DNA of 64,000 nucleotides from Candidatus Baltobacteraceae bacterium (GCA_036489885.1 DASXEW010000003.1:1550001-1614000); one strand, 5' to 3'. Positions 1 to 8,677 are shown, numbered from the stretch's first letter. A program made the numbers and translations. The notes: generated by a model not told the origin, from the sequence alone.

Positions 1-2
1 AT

Positions 3-1016
3 CGTATCGCGCTCGGGAAGTTGCAAGACGGAGTGCTCGACGTATCGGTCGCGTGCCGCGGCGTCCTGATCGCGGGAACTTCCGGCGGTGGAAAGTCGAC
101 GATGGCGAGCGCAATCATTGAACGCGTCGCGGAAGGCGGCTATCAATATACGATCTTGGATCCCGAAGGTGATTTTTCCGACCTCGAAGGCGCGATCGCC
201 GTCGGCGATGCGGAGAGCGAACCCAATCTCGCGACGGTCAGCGACGTCATCACCTCCGGTCAGAACAGCGTAATCTCGCTCGTCGCGATCAAAGTTGACG
301 ATCGCGCCGTGCAGGCACGGCAGCTGCTCAGCCGCATCGCCGAGTTACGAGCGCGCTTCGGGCGCCCGCATTGGCTGATCATCGATGAGGCGCATCATTT
401 TTTCCCGGCCGCCGCGAAATCGTCGTCTGATTCGCTCGAGCCGTGTCTCGGCGTCCTGTACACGACGACCGAGCCGCAGCTGGTCGCGACCGAGGCCCTC
501 CGCTGCGTTGACGTCGTTATCGCGATGGGTGAAGAGCCGCGTGCAACAATCGACGCGGCCCGAAAGCAGCTGGGCATCGAAGGCTCGATCGGCGGCGCCT
601 CCGTTCCGAAAAAGCTGCGCCGCGGTGAAGCGCTGGTTTGGCGGCGCAGCGACCCTGAAACGCTTGCTCACATCGAGACGATTGCCGGAAAGTCCGAACG
701 CCGGCGCCACGCGCGAAAATACGCCAAGGGCGAATTGGCGGAAGAGAAGTCGTTCTATTTCACGGGGCCAAAGCGCAAGCTCAATCTCCGCGCGCAGAAC
801 CTCTTTACGTTCGTGCAGATGGCGGAAGGCGTCGATGACGAGACGTGGACGTACCACTTAAAACGCCACGATTATTCAGGCTGGGTTCGCGAGATGATCG
901 GCGACGACGATCTCGCTGCTGAATTCCGTGCAACCGAAAGCGAACGCAAGCTCAGCCCCAGCGAAGGCCGTAAACGCATCGCCGAGGCTGTGCGCGAACG
1001 CTATACGGTAGGTTAG
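3..1016 (+). CDS. P-loop ATPase, HerA/VirB4-like, 5'-truncated
   Basis: The reading frame is open from the first bases of the window, so the N-terminus lies outside it; 337 residues are visible. A Walker A motif (GTSGGGKST) lies near residue 35 and a Walker B motif (WLIIDEAHH) near residue 125, as in HerA/DUF87-type ATPases. The C-terminal 60 residues (YHLKRHDYSGWVREMIGDDD) recall the tail of DUF5752-like proteins that accompany sugar-phosphate or HAD enzymes; this is a memory-based resemblance, not a search. The gene ends in a 4-bp tail overlap with the convergent fumarase gene. The missing N-terminus could carry another domain. The ATPase call is firm; the biological role is unknown. Confidence 0.7.
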   Translation, partial: RIALGKLQDGVLDVSVACRGVLIAGTSGGGKSTMASAIIERVAEGGYQYTILDPEGDFSDLEGAIAVGDAESEPNLATVSDVITSGQNSVISLVAIKVDDRAVQARQLLSRIAELRARFGRPHWLIIDEAHHFFPAAAKSSSDSLEPCLGVLYTTTEPQLVATEALRCVDVVIAMGEEPRATIDAARKQLGIEGSIGGASVPKKLRRGEALVWRRSDPETLAHIETIAGKSERRRHARKYAKGELAEEKSFYFTGPKRKLNLRAQNLFTFVQMAEGVDDETWTYHLKRHDYSGWVREMIGDDDLAAEFRATESERKLSPSEGRKRIAEAVRERYTVG

Positions 1017-2440
1017 CCGCCGCCGGCGCCGACGCGATCGGCGCTGGGTTCGGTCATCAGCATCGGATCGAGGATTTCTTTGAGCTTCTCCGCGTCGAGA
1101 TCCGTCTTGCGCAGGGCGACCTCGCGTACGGTCTCGCCCGTTTTCGCGGCTTCCTTTGCAATCGCAGCAGCCGCGTCGTAGCCGATGATCGGCGCAAGGC
1201 TCGTGCACATCGAGAGGCCGCGCTCGACCATTGCCGGGCCTTGGCCCGTCGCCTGGATGCCGCTGATGGTCTGCTTCGCGAAATTTGCCGCCGCTGCCCC
1301 GAGCAATTCGATCGAATTGATGAGGTTGTGGGCGACGACCGGCATCATCAGATTGATTTCGAAGTTGCCGCTGGCACCGCCGAATCCGATCGTCGCGTCG
1401 TTGCCGATGACTTGCGCGCACACCATCATCACCGATTCGGCGATGACCGGATTGACTTTGCCCGGCATGATCGAGCTTCCGGGCTGTACTTCGGGTAGCG
1501 TGATCTCGCCGATTCCGGCACGCGGACCGGAACCGATCCAGCGAATGTCGTTTGCGATCTTGAACATCGATACGGCGATCGTGCGCATTGAGCCGCTCGC
1601 CTCAACGGCGTTATCGAGGGTAGACTGTGATTGAAAATGATTGGTGGTCTCACGAATCTCGCTGCCGACGTCTTTGCTCAAGCGCGCGGTCGCGCGCTTC
1701 GCGAACTCCGGGTGCGTGTTGATCCCGGTTCCGACGGCCGTTCCGCCGAGCGCGACTTCCGAGAGTTCTTTCTTGGCGTGATTGGCGCGCTCGACCGCGC
1801 GCTCGATTTGTCCGGCGTAACCGAGAAACTCCTGACCCAGGCGAATCGGCGTTGCGTCTTGCAGATGCGTGCGTCCGGTTTTGATGACGCCCCAAAACTC
1901 TTTGCTCTTCGCATCGAGCGCGGATTTGAGCTCGCGTAGACCGGGAAGTAGCACTTCGTCGATTGCCATCACTGCGCCGACGTGAAGCGCGGTCGGAATC
2001 ACGTCATTCGAGCTTTGTCCGAAGTTGACGTGATCGTTGGGATGCACGGGTTTCTTCGACCCGAGAACTCCGCCGAGTTTTTGAATCGCGCGATTCGAGA
2101 TGACCTCGTTCGCGTTCATGTTCGTCGACGTGCCGCTTCCGGTTTGATAGATGTCGAGAACGAAATGCTCGTCGAGTCCGCCGTCGGCGACTTCTTGCGC
2201 CGCGCCGACGATGGCGTTGACGATGTCCTTCGGTACGAGGCCGAGCTCGCCGTTGGTTTGCGCGGCAGCCTTCTTGATCAACCCAAGCGCTTTGATGAAG
2301 CGCCGTGGAAAGCGTCGGTCGCTGATCGGAAAGTTGAGGACGGCTCGCTGCGTGCCGGCACCCCACAATGCTGTGGCCGGTACCTGCATCTCGCCCATCG
2401 TGTCCTTTTCAAGCCGGGTCGAGGATCCGTTTCCGCTCAT
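1013..2440 (-). CDS. fumC: fumarate hydratase class II
   Basis: Class II fumarase of 475 aa, interconverting fumarate and L-malate in the cytosolic TCA cycle as an iron-free homotetramer. The superfamily signature PGSSIMPGKVNP is intact, as are the upstream GSGTSTNMNANEV and TGRTHLQDATP regions that form the shared active site. The start chosen is the ATG at 2440 (MSGNGSST), because AGGAG sits four bases upstream; the frame continues 75 bp further up without a better ribosome site. Length matches the family. It stands alone, divergent from the TPR gene and convergent with the truncated ATPase. The closely related aspartase is less likely, but the two cannot be separated by eye with certainty. 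Confidence 0.93.
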   Translation of the reverse strand: MSGNGSSTRLEKDTMGEMQVPATALWGAGTQRAVLNFPISDRRFPRRFIKALGLIKKAAAQTNGELGLVPKDIVNAIVGAAQEVADGGLDEHFVLDIYQTGSGTSTNMNANEVISNRAIQKLGGVLGSKKPVHPNDHVNFGQSSNDVIPTALHVGAVMAIDEVLLPGLRELKSALDAKSKEFWGVIKTGRTHLQDATPIRLGQEFLGYAGQIERAVERANHAKKELSEVALGGTAVGTGINTHPEFAKRATARLSKDVGSEIRETTNHFQSQSTLDNAVEASGSMRTIAVSMFKIANDIRWIGSGPRAGIGEITLPEVQPGSSIMPGKVNPVIAESVMMVCAQVIGNDATIGFGGASGNFEINLMMPVVAHNLINSIELLGAAAANFAKQTISGIQATGQGPAMVERGLSMCTSLAPIIGYDAAAAIAKEAAKTGETVREVALRKTDLDAEKLKEILDPMLMTEPSADRVGAGGG

Positions 2441-2530
2441 GTTTCTCCTAACCTCAATTCGCGGGCAGCTTCGTCCAAATGTGAGACACCCCCCGTACGA
2501 GGAAAGTCGCCGCAAAAGCCTGCTTGCTAG

Positions 2531-2559
2531 TTGCGATGGACGGCGGCCGGTTCTATACT
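2531..2559 (+). promoter_or_regulatory. sigma70-type promoter for the TPR gene
   Basis: A -35 box TTGCGA at 2531-2536 and a -10 box TATACT at 2554-2559 are separated by 17 bases. The predicted transcript begins near 2566, downstream of the earliest possible in-frame start (TTG, 2524). This supports the ATG at 2584 as the real start of the TPR protein. Confidence 0.6.
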
Positions 2560-2583
2560 TTCGCTACCTGGGGGTCTCGCGGC

Positions 2584-3768
2584 ATGCGCAAAACCATCGT
2601 CGTGTTGCTCTTGGCGTCGCTGACGCCATTTTTCGCGCCGCCCGTTCCGGCTCGCGCTGAAACGACCACGCTGTTCGAGCAATCCGTCGGCGGAATGATG
2701 GATCAATGGCGTGCCGAGGCAGTCAACGGCCAGCTTTCGGCCGTTATTTCGAAGATCGAAGACTTCGCGCGCCAGCATCCCGACAACAAGGGTCCGGCGC
2801 GACTGCTCGGTGATCTGTATTTTCGTAAATCCGACTTTCCCGCCGCCGAGCGCACCTATAAGAAGATATTGGCGCGCTATCCGGACGACGGCGAGACCTG
2901 GAATCGGCTCGGCGGTCTCTATGCCGCAGAGGATCGCGTCAATGATGCGATCGCTGCGTTCAACCGAAGCGTCCCCGATCCAAACGAATACCCGACGCTC
3001 GTTTCGCTCCATCGGCGGCGCGGAGATCTCGCCGACTTCGAGAGCATGGTCGCGTCCGATGCGCAACACAATCCGACCGATGAGCAGAAGCTGCTCAGCT
3101 ACGGAATGGTGCTGCGGGGCGTCGGGAAACACGATCAGGCAATCGCCGTATTCAAGCAAGCCTTGAATTTCAGTCAGCCGAACGAGAGATGCCCGGCGCT
3201 GGACGATCTCGCTGTGGCCTATGCCGATGTGCATCGTCTCAACGATGCGATTCCCTTATTGCAAAGTTGTCTGGGCGGTAACTCCAAAGACTATTCTGCG
3301 CTCGTCAATCTTGGCGAAGCGTACATTGAACTTAACCACCTCGGCGATGCGCGTGACCTGCTGGAGCGAGCTATCCGAGTCAAGATCGACAAACCCGAGG
3401 CGTACGTCGACGTCGGCTACATCGAGGATGTTTCACAAAATTGGAAGTCAGCGGTCGCCAACTATCAGAAAGCCATTGCCGTCGATCCGCTCTGGCGCGA
3501 TGCGTATATCGACCTCGGCTACGACTACTACTCGCAGAAAATGTACGCGCTCGCCGAAGCCGCGTTCATCAAAGGCCTATCAGTTTCACCACGTGATGGA
3601 CGTCTGTGCTACTTGCTTGGCGTAACATATCGCGACCAAGGCAAAGTCGCGCTTGCGAAACAGGAATACGAGCACGCGGTCAATTACGGCAACGAAGAGA
3701 ACGTTATCCTAGCCGCCCGCCACGATCTTAGCGAGCTTGAGGCCGAACCACCGAATACCGCGCACTAG
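2584..3768 (+). CDS. secreted TPR-repeat protein
   Basis: A 394-aa protein with an N-terminal signal peptide (MRKTIVVLLLASL, then a small-residue cleavage region before AETTTL). It is followed by about eight to ten tetratricopeptide repeats, with recognisable units such as ARLLGDLYFRKSDFPAAERT, ALVNLGEAYIELNHLGDARD and PLWRDAYIDLGYDYYSQKMY. TPR arrays bind partner proteins, so the product is probably an exported scaffold or assembly factor. The start at 2584 is preferred because a promoter lies just upstream and it gives a clean signal peptide. The last bases overlap the convergent RidA gene by 4 bp. No specific partner can be named from context. Confidence 0.75.
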   Translation: MRKTIVVLLLASLTPFFAPPVPARAETTTLFEQSVGGMMDQWRAEAVNGQLSAVISKIEDFARQHPDNKGPARLLGDLYFRKSDFPAAERTYKKILARYPDDGETWNRLGGLYAAEDRVNDAIAAFNRSVPDPNEYPTLVSLHRRRGDLADFESMVASDAQHNPTDEQKLLSYGMVLRGVGKHDQAIAVFKQALNFSQPNERCPALDDLAVAYADVHRLNDAIPLLQSCLGGNSKDYSALVNLGEAYIELNHLGDARDLLERAIRVKIDKPEAYVDVGYIEDVSQNWKSAVANYQKAIAVDPLWRDAYIDLGYDYYSQKMYALAEAAFIKGLSVSPRDGRLCYLLGVTYRDQGKVALAKQEYEHAVNYGNEENVILAARHDLSELEAEPPNTAH

Positions 3769-4145
3769 CTCCGAAGAGCGATAGCCTCGATCTCGACGCG
3801 CGCGCCGGCCGGCAACGCGGCGACGGCGACGGTTGAGCGCGCGGGCGGTGAATCGGCGAATACCTCGGCGTAGACCTGATTCATCGCCGCGAAATCGTTC
3901 ATGTCGACGAGAAAGACGGTGGTCTTCACGACGTCGCTCAAGCTCGCTCCGCCTGCGGAAAGCACCGCGGCAAGATTGAGTAGCGCACGCCGCGTTTGCG
4001 CGCCGACGTCGCCTTCGATCAATTTGCCCGTCGTGTGATCCAGCGCCACTTGCCCGCTGCAGAAGAGCATGCCGTTGGCTGCGATGGCTTGCACGTACGG
4101 ACCGATTGGGTTTGGCGCGGCCGGACTATGGACGGACGTTTTCAT
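3765..4145 (-). CDS. RidA family enamine/imine deaminase
   Basis: A 126-aa YjgF/YER057c/UK114-family protein. Members hydrolyse reactive 2-aminoacrylate-type enamines/imines released by PLP enzymes; others bind ligands or act in catabolism. Family landmarks are SPAAPNPIGPYVQA at the N-terminus, FCSGQVALD, and the C-terminal PARSTVAVAALPAGARVEIE, which includes the arginine that binds the substrate carboxylate. Its start overlaps the stop of the aldo/keto reductase gene (4142-4145), so the two are translationally coupled. Coupling to an oxidoreductase suggests clean-up of an imine or keto product, but that substrate is inference. Confidence 0.85.
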   Translation of the reverse strand: MKTSVHSPAAPNPIGPYVQAIAANGMLFCSGQVALDHTTGKLIEGDVGAQTRRALLNLAAVLSAGGASLSDVVKTTVFLVDMNDFAAMNQVYAEVFADSPPARSTVAVAALPAGARVEIEAIALRS

Positions 4146-5197
4146 GCGTGTGCTAACCGGGCGTTCTCTTCCGCGAGCTGTTCGAAGGTCATCGTTCCCT
4201 TATATTTCATGGGTGGTTCTTCGACGCCGAAGTTCGTCTTTGCGAGCTCGGCGATGCGCCCCATTTCATCGGCGGTTAAGGCCGGGGCGTCCGAGGTCGC
4301 CGCGAACTCGCGCAGCTGTTCGGCATCGTAGATGTTCGGCAGCACGGTCATGACGCGCGGCTCCGCGAGCAGCCACGCAAGTGCGGCCTGCCCGAGCGTA
4401 CGTTTCGAACGCTCGAGAAAGCGCAGCGTCTCAATTTTCTTGATGCCGTTGACCAGCCACGAGCGGGGGCGGTGCGAGCGATGATCGCTGGGCTCAAACG
4501 TCGTCTCGAGCGTGTACTTGCCTTCGAGCATTCCACTCGAATGCGGGACGCGAATCTGATAGCCGGTGTCGGCGTTCGAATCGCGTGCGGCTTGCAGCAT
4601 TGCGTCGCCCGGAAACTGCTCGAGCATATTCCAGATCATCTGGACGCTCGTCGTGTTGCGTCGCGTTGCCGCCTCGACACCTTCGTACAGCCATCCGATC
4701 GCGGGACCGAGCGCAACGCCGTACGAGCGGATCTTGCCTTCTTCGCGTAGTGACTCGAGGAGCTGCCACAGCGTATCATCGCGGACTTGATCGAGATGCG
4801 CATTGTGCATCTGCCAGATGTCGATGTAGTCCGTCTTCAGACGCTTGAGCGAGCCTTCGAGCGCGCGGCGGACGTACGCCGGAGAGAAGTCGTGCGGGAT
4901 CTCGGATTGACCCTTGCGGTCGCCCGTATGCGAATAGAAATCGTAGCCAAACTTCGTTGCGTAGATGACCTTGTCGCGCTTACCGTCAAACGCGCTCGCG
5001 AGATGCTCCTCGCTGAGGCCATTACCGTACGTGTCGGCGGCGTCGAATAGCGTGATCCCGAGATCGTGTGCTTCGCGCAGCAGCGCGACCGCCTCTGCGT
5101 CAGTTTTGTTTCCCCACCAACCGGTCGACGTGGTCCACAACCCGAACCCGACTTCGCTGACGGTAATATCGGTCTTGGGGTACGTGCGGTATTTCAA
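4142..5197 (-). CDS. aldo/keto reductase
   Basis: NADPH-dependent aldo/keto reductase of the (beta/alpha)8-barrel family, 351 aa. The catalytic tetrad is visible: Asp and Tyr in FDAADTYGNG, Lys in YATKFGYD and His in WQMHNAHLD. The region KRTLGQAALAWLL, then VLPNIYDAEQL, matches the C-terminal cofactor-binding half. The start is taken as TTG at 5197, with GGAG about ten bases upstream, because the family begins close to KYRTYPKTDITVSEVG; an alternative start at 5233 adds 12 residues. It forms an operon with the overlapping RidA gene. The substrate is unknown. Confidence 0.82.
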   Translation of the reverse strand: MKYRTYPKTDITVSEVGFGLWTTSTGWWGNKTDAEAVALLREAHDLGITLFDAADTYGNGLSEEHLASAFDGKRDKVIYATKFGYDFYSHTGDRKGQSEIPHDFSPAYVRRALEGSLKRLKTDYIDIWQMHNAHLDQVRDDTLWQLLESLREEGKIRSYGVALGPAIGWLYEGVEAATRRNTTSVQMIWNMLEQFPGDAMLQAARDSNADTGYQIRVPHSSGMLEGKYTLETTFEPSDHRSHRPRSWLVNGIKKIETLRFLERSKRTLGQAALAWLLAEPRVMTVLPNIYDAEQLREFAATSDAPALTADEMGRIAELAKTNFGVEEPPMKYKGTMTFEQLAEENARLAHA

Positions 5198-5226
5198 TTT
5201 AAAGGCGCTCCGCCCCAGGCTCCGCA

Positions 5227-5248
5227 GCCCCACGCTTGCGCGTGGGGC
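5227..5248. repeat. perfect 9-bp inverted repeat in the divergent intergenic region
   Basis: GCCCCACGC and GCGTGGGGC flank a four-base loop (TTGC), between the divergent aldo/keto reductase and decarboxylase genes. No T-run follows on either strand, so it is not a typical intrinsic terminator. It could be an operator or a leader hairpin. Confidence 0.5.
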
Positions 5249-5362
5249 CCCCTGCCGCCGAGCCCGGCATCATTACGAAAAGGCAAGATTCCCCGAGGGG
5301 GGCTCGCAACGACATTTTCTTGCCAGGCATGATGCGCCTTCACCGAGAGAAAAGTCGTACGC

Positions 5363-6784
5363 ATGCCTGAAGACTTTCGTTCTCAGTTCGAGCGCGTCGC
5401 GGATTGGATCGACGGCTACTATCGCGATGCGCGGCGGTACCCGGTTCTCTCGCGGTACAAGCCCGGGGAGCTCGTCGCTGCGCTTCCGGCCGAGGCGCCG
5501 GAAGAGGGCGAATCGTTCGACGCGATCTTTGCCGACTTCGAGAAATTGATCGTTCCGGGAATCACGCACTGGAATCATCCGCGCTTCTTCGCATACTTCG
5601 CAATCAGTGCGGCGCCGATTTCCGTGCTCGCGGAGATGCTCGCGGCCGCACTCGACGTCAACGCAATGTTGTGGCGTACGTCGCCGTCGGCGACCGAGCT
5701 CGAGGACGTCGTCACCGCGTGGTTGGCACGGCTGATGCGACTGCCGAAGCATCTGCACGGCATCATTTACGACACGGCCTCGATCAGCGGTTTTACCGCC
5801 CTTGCGGCAGCGCGCCAACAAGCCGAGCCGTCGATTCGGATGAAGGGCATGGCAGGGCGCGCCGATCTCGCGCCGCTCCGGATCTACATTACGGACCAGA
5901 CGCACAATCATATCGAGAAGGCCGCGATCGCGCTTGGCATCGGACAAGAAAACGTCATCAAGATTCCGTGCGACGCCCAGTTTGCAATGCGGCCGGACGC
6001 GCTTGCCGCGCAAATCGAATCGGACCTTGCCGCCGGCATGAAACCGATGTGCGTGTGCGCAACGGTCGGAACGACCTCAACGACGTCCAGCGATCCGCTC
6101 GTCGCGATCGCCGAAGTAACGCGCAAGCACAATGTGTGGCTGCATGTCGATGCGGCGTATGCCGGTCCTGCTACGATTCTGCCTGAGATCCGCCCGATTC
6201 TCGACGGAGTCGAGCATGCGGATTCGCTGGTAATGAACCCGCACAAGTGGATGTTCGTCCCGGTCGATCTCTCGGTGCTCTACGTTCGGGAGCCCGAGAT
6301 TCTCCGGCGCGCATTTTCGCTCGTGATCGACATTCTTTATACGCCGGAAGTCGGCGTGCACAACTACATGGACTACGGTTTGCAGCTCGGCAGGCGGTTC
6401 CGCGCGCTCAAGCTGTGGTTCGTGCTGCGGCATTACGGTGCGGCCGAGATTCGCAAGAAGCTCCGAGCGCATATTGCCCTCGCGCAAGAGTTTGCGTCGT
6501 GGGTCAAAGCCGAGAGCGGTTGGGAAATCTCGGCGCCGCATCCCCTTTCCGTCGTGTGTTTCCGCTATGTAGCCGACGGCGGAACGCCCGAAGCCATTGA
6601 CGCGCGCAATCAGGCAATTGCGGATGAAGTAAACGCGACCGGCGAGATATTCGTCTCAACAACGCGTCTTAGGGGAAGACTCGTTTTGCGGCTTGCAATC
6701 GGAAACGAGCGCACCACGCACGATGACGTCGAGGTCGCGTGGCGCCTTATTCGCGACCACGCCCGCGCAAAGGTGCAAGCGTAG
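5363..6784 (+). CDS. PLP-dependent group II (aromatic) amino acid decarboxylase
   Basis: A 473-aa member of the group II decarboxylase family (aromatic-L-amino-acid, tyrosine, histidine and glutamate decarboxylases), which convert an amino acid to its amine. The PLP-binding lysine lies in NPHKWMFVPVD near residue 295; HVDAAYAGPA carries the aspartate that pairs with the pyridine nitrogen. The N-terminal part (WNHPRFFAYF, then NVMLWRTSP-like NAMLWRTSPSATELE) is typical of the aromatic branch. The start ATG at 5363 follows a purine-rich GAGAGAAAAG. Which amino acid is used cannot be read from sequence; an aromatic one is the best guess. Confidence 0.85.
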   Translation: MPEDFRSQFERVADWIDGYYRDARRYPVLSRYKPGELVAALPAEAPEEGESFDAIFADFEKLIVPGITHWNHPRFFAYFAISAAPISVLAEMLAAALDVNAMLWRTSPSATELEDVVTAWLARLMRLPKHLHGIIYDTASISGFTALAAARQQAEPSIRMKGMAGRADLAPLRIYITDQTHNHIEKAAIALGIGQENVIKIPCDAQFAMRPDALAAQIESDLAAGMKPMCVCATVGTTSTTSSDPLVAIAEVTRKHNVWLHVDAAYAGPATILPEIRPILDGVEHADSLVMNPHKWMFVPVDLSVLYVREPEILRRAFSLVIDILYTPEVGVHNYMDYGLQLGRRFRALKLWFVLRHYGAAEIRKKLRAHIALAQEFASWVKAESGWEISAPHPLSVVCFRYVADGGTPEAIDARNQAIADEVNATGEIFVSTTRLRGRLVLRLAIGNERTTHDDVEVAWRLIRDHARAKVQA

Positions 6785-6792
6785 GCCAACTC

Positions 6793-7245
6793 TTGGCACC
6801 ACGAGCGAAGCCGAGGGGCAGCCTAGCAGTTGGCTTACTTCTGCTCGCAGGGTGCGCGTCGACGCCGCCCGCGACGTGCACGCCGCAGATGAACGCGCGC
6901 TTTCAAGCCAGCCTCATGGCGCGCAGCCGCGTCGTCGAAGGCGTCAGCGTGTGCGGGATCGTCAGCGGGCACCCGCACGAAAGCGGCGGAGAGCACGGTT
7001 TACATGTCTACATTCCGGTGCGGCTCGAAGCTCCAGGCGGCGCGACGTACGTAACGGAAGTAGTCCCGAACGAAGTGCTGGACGGGCGCATAGAGGTTCA
7101 CGAAGGCGACCGCATCATTGCCGTTGGTCAGTTCGTCTATCCGAACAGGTATGGCTACGAGGGCCTCATCCACGACACGCATCCTGCAACTCATCGCGGT
7201 GGTGCCGACGGTTATGTCGACGTGAACGGAAAGATATATAGATGA
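6793..7245 (+). CDS. DUF3465 family lipoprotein
   Basis: A 150-aa predicted lipoprotein. A basic n-region (APRAKPRG), a hydrophobic stretch and a lipobox LLAGC suggest lipidation after export. The remainder (HGLHVYIPVRLEAPGG, EVHEGDRIIAVGQFVYPN and a C-terminal HRGGADGYVDVNGKIYR) matches my recollection of the DUF3465 domain, an OB-like fold of unknown function. The TTG at 6793 is preferred over a GTG at 6739, which would overlap the decarboxylase by 46 bp and put hydrophilic residues before the signal; a weak GTAGG lies just upstream. Confidence 0.65.
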   Translation: MAPRAKPRGSLAVGLLLLAGCASTPPATCTPQMNARFQASLMARSRVVEGVSVCGIVSGHPHESGGEHGLHVYIPVRLEAPGGATYVTEVVPNEVLDGRIEVHEGDRIIAVGQFVYPNRYGYEGLIHDTHPATHRGGADGYVDVNGKIYR

Positions 7246-7275
7246 TGTTGGTGCGAGGCCGAGCGCTCACGGGGG

Positions 7276-7298
7276 CCCTAACCGCGAAGCGGTTGGGG
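7276..7298. repeat. 10-bp hairpin between lipoprotein and VOC genes
   Basis: CCCTAACCGC and GCGGTTGGGG form a ten-pair stem, including one G-T wobble, around a GAA loop. There is no T-run, and a gene follows within 35 bp. It is more likely an mRNA leader or processing hairpin than a terminator. Confidence 0.45.
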
Positions 7299-7329
7299 GG
7301 CGCGGAGCCTAGGGAGGAGCGCCGTTAGA

Positions 7330-7806
7330 ATGAACGTCAAAGGGCTCAATCATGCGGTGCTGCGGGTGCGCGACCTCGAGCGCAGCCTCGCGTTTTATCA
7401 CGATGTACTCGGACTCGAGACAATCGCGCGCGCCGGACGGACGATGGCGTTCATGCGGGCTCCCGGTTCGGAGAATCATCACGATCTCGGCTTGGCGCGT
7501 GTCGGTCCCGATGCGCCGGCACCGGACGAACGCGGCGTCGGCCTCTACCATCTTGCGTGGGAAGTCGAGGAGATCGAGTCGTTGCGCGACGCACTCGCGG
7601 CATTCCAGCGCTACGGTACGCTCAGCGGCATGAGCAATCACGGCTCAACGAAATCAGTGTATGGCTACGATCTCGACGGTAACGAGTTCGAGGTAATGTG
7701 GGTGGTGCCACGCGAGTATTGGGGCGAGTTCGAGAACAGCGCACCGACTGCCCGACTCGATCTCGAAGCCGAAATCGCGAGTTGGGGAAAGAAAACGCAC
7801 GCATGA
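7330..7806 (+). CDS. VOC family (glyoxalase/extradiol dioxygenase-like) protein
   Basis: A 158-aa vicinal-oxygen-chelate metalloprotein with paired beta-alpha-beta-beta-beta units. Metal-ligand candidates are the His in LNHAVLRV near residue 8, the His in GLYHLAWEVE, and the Glu in NEFEVMWVV, the spacing usual for catechol 2,3-dioxygenase-like members. GGAG lies about ten bases before the ATG. It may be a ring-cleavage dioxygenase or a simpler VOC enzyme. Single-gene unit; substrate unknown. Confidence 0.75.
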   Translation: MNVKGLNHAVLRVRDLERSLAFYHDVLGLETIARAGRTMAFMRAPGSENHHDLGLARVGPDAPAPDERGVGLYHLAWEVEEIESLRDALAAFQRYGTLSGMSNHGSTKSVYGYDLDGNEFEVMWVVPREYWGEFENSAPTARLDLEAEIASWGKKTHA

Positions 7807-7839
7807 AGAGCGCCTAAGAGTTTAACAAATTGGTGGCCA

Positions 7840-8574
7840 TCATACGATTTTCGAGCCGTCGTGTATTTTTGTGTGAGGCAGCCGGGCGAAAGGACGGTTC
7901 GACCCATTGACGAGCTCGGTAACGTATTCTTGGTGCGCATCATTCGAAAGGCCAAACCGAGCCGAAGCGGCGATTGCCTCGATTGCGTCGTAGCGCACGT
8001 CGCCAAAGGTAACTTTACCATTCTCCAGCACGGCATAAGATGCGTGCCCGGCACGGTGAGACATGCCGACGCTCCCCGGGTTGACAATGAGATTTCGGCT
8101 TTGCCATGACCCAGGGCGATGCGTATGTCCGATGACGATGAGATCGCACTTAGGAAAAGCACGCGAAATCCGATCGATTTCATCGTCCGTCGGTTTTATG
8201 TACCGACCGTAGTCGCCAGGATATGCGTGCGTTACGGCGACGGCGACGTTCTCGAACCGCAATTCGATTTCAGGCGGAAGATTCTTCAGCCAACGAAGGT
8301 GCGCGCCAGAAAGTCTCTCGCGTGTTCGCGAGCGGCTTTCGCTTGTCGCCGTGGGGAGCGATGGCGGGGCTGCGTGAGACGTTCCGTTGGCGATGGCGTC
8401 GTCTTCGTCGCCGCGTACACAATGTGCGCCGCGTCGTTGAAGCTCATCGATGACGCCGGCGCTATCTGGGCCGAATCCAACAGCGTCTCCGGCACAAAGC
8501 ACAGCATCGGCGTCCGGAAGCGCTCGCAAGGCTGCTGCATTACCGTGAATATCGGCGATAAGAAGAACTCGCAT
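7840..8574 (-). CDS. calcineurin-like metallophosphoesterase with altered GNHD motif
   Basis: A 244-aa YfcE/MJ0936-type phosphoesterase. Metal-binding motifs are DIHGN at the N-terminus, CAGDAVGFGP, and VIGHTHRPG near residue 160. The third motif, normally GNHD, reads GDED here (CVRGDEDDA): the bridging Asn became Asp and the catalytic His became Glu, so activity or specificity may differ. A homologue in this window (47257-47985) keeps GNHD. The ATG at 8574 is chosen because AGGAG lies six bases upstream, and that site pairs with the 3' end of a fluoride riboswitch. The frame extends further upstream but would run through the riboswitch. The substrate is unknown; regulation by fluoride is inferred. 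Confidence 0.82.
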   Translation of the reverse strand: MRVLLIADIHGNAAALRALPDADAVLCAGDAVGFGPDSAGVIDELQRRGAHCVRGDEDDAIANGTSHAAPPSLPTATSESRSRTRERLSGAHLRWLKNLPPEIELRFENVAVAVTHAYPGDYGRYIKPTDDEIDRISRAFPKCDLIVIGHTHRPGSWQSRNLIVNPGSVGMSHRAGHASYAVLENGKVTFGDVRYDAIEAIAASARFGLSNDAHQEYVTELVNGSNRPFARLPHTKIHDGSKIV

Positions 8575-8577
8575 CTG

Positions 8578-8640
8578 GACTCCTGTCTTAAAACAGGAGC
8601 CATCAGCCGTTAACCGGCGGTTGTGGCGAGCTCCATCGCC
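8578..8640 (-). promoter_or_regulatory. fluoride riboswitch (crcB motif) no. 1, before metallophosphoesterase
   Basis: Read on the minus strand from 8640, the leader begins GGCGATGGAGCTCGCC (P1 stem-loop). It continues ACAACCGCC, a short hairpin and GGCTGATGGCTCCT at 8595. This is the crcB consensus: the loop GGAGCT can pair with GGCTCC to form the conserved pseudoknot. The expression platform is CTCCTGT-loop-ACAGGAG (8582-8600), whose 3' arm contains the AGGAG ribosome site of the gene starting at 8574. Fluoride binding would keep CTCC in the pseudoknot and free the site, giving translational ON control. Confidence 0.9.
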
Positions 8641-8677
8641 CTCGAGCCGCTTCTGCCCCATGGGCCGACCCACCCAC

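Noticed and set aside
1185-1634. Long open frame antisense to fumC
   Set aside because: It is a shadow of the fumarase gene: no ribosome site, no family similarity, and the other strand has clear motifs.
5227-5248. Perfect hairpin as an intrinsic terminator
   Set aside because: It lies between divergent genes and neither strand has a T-run after the stem.
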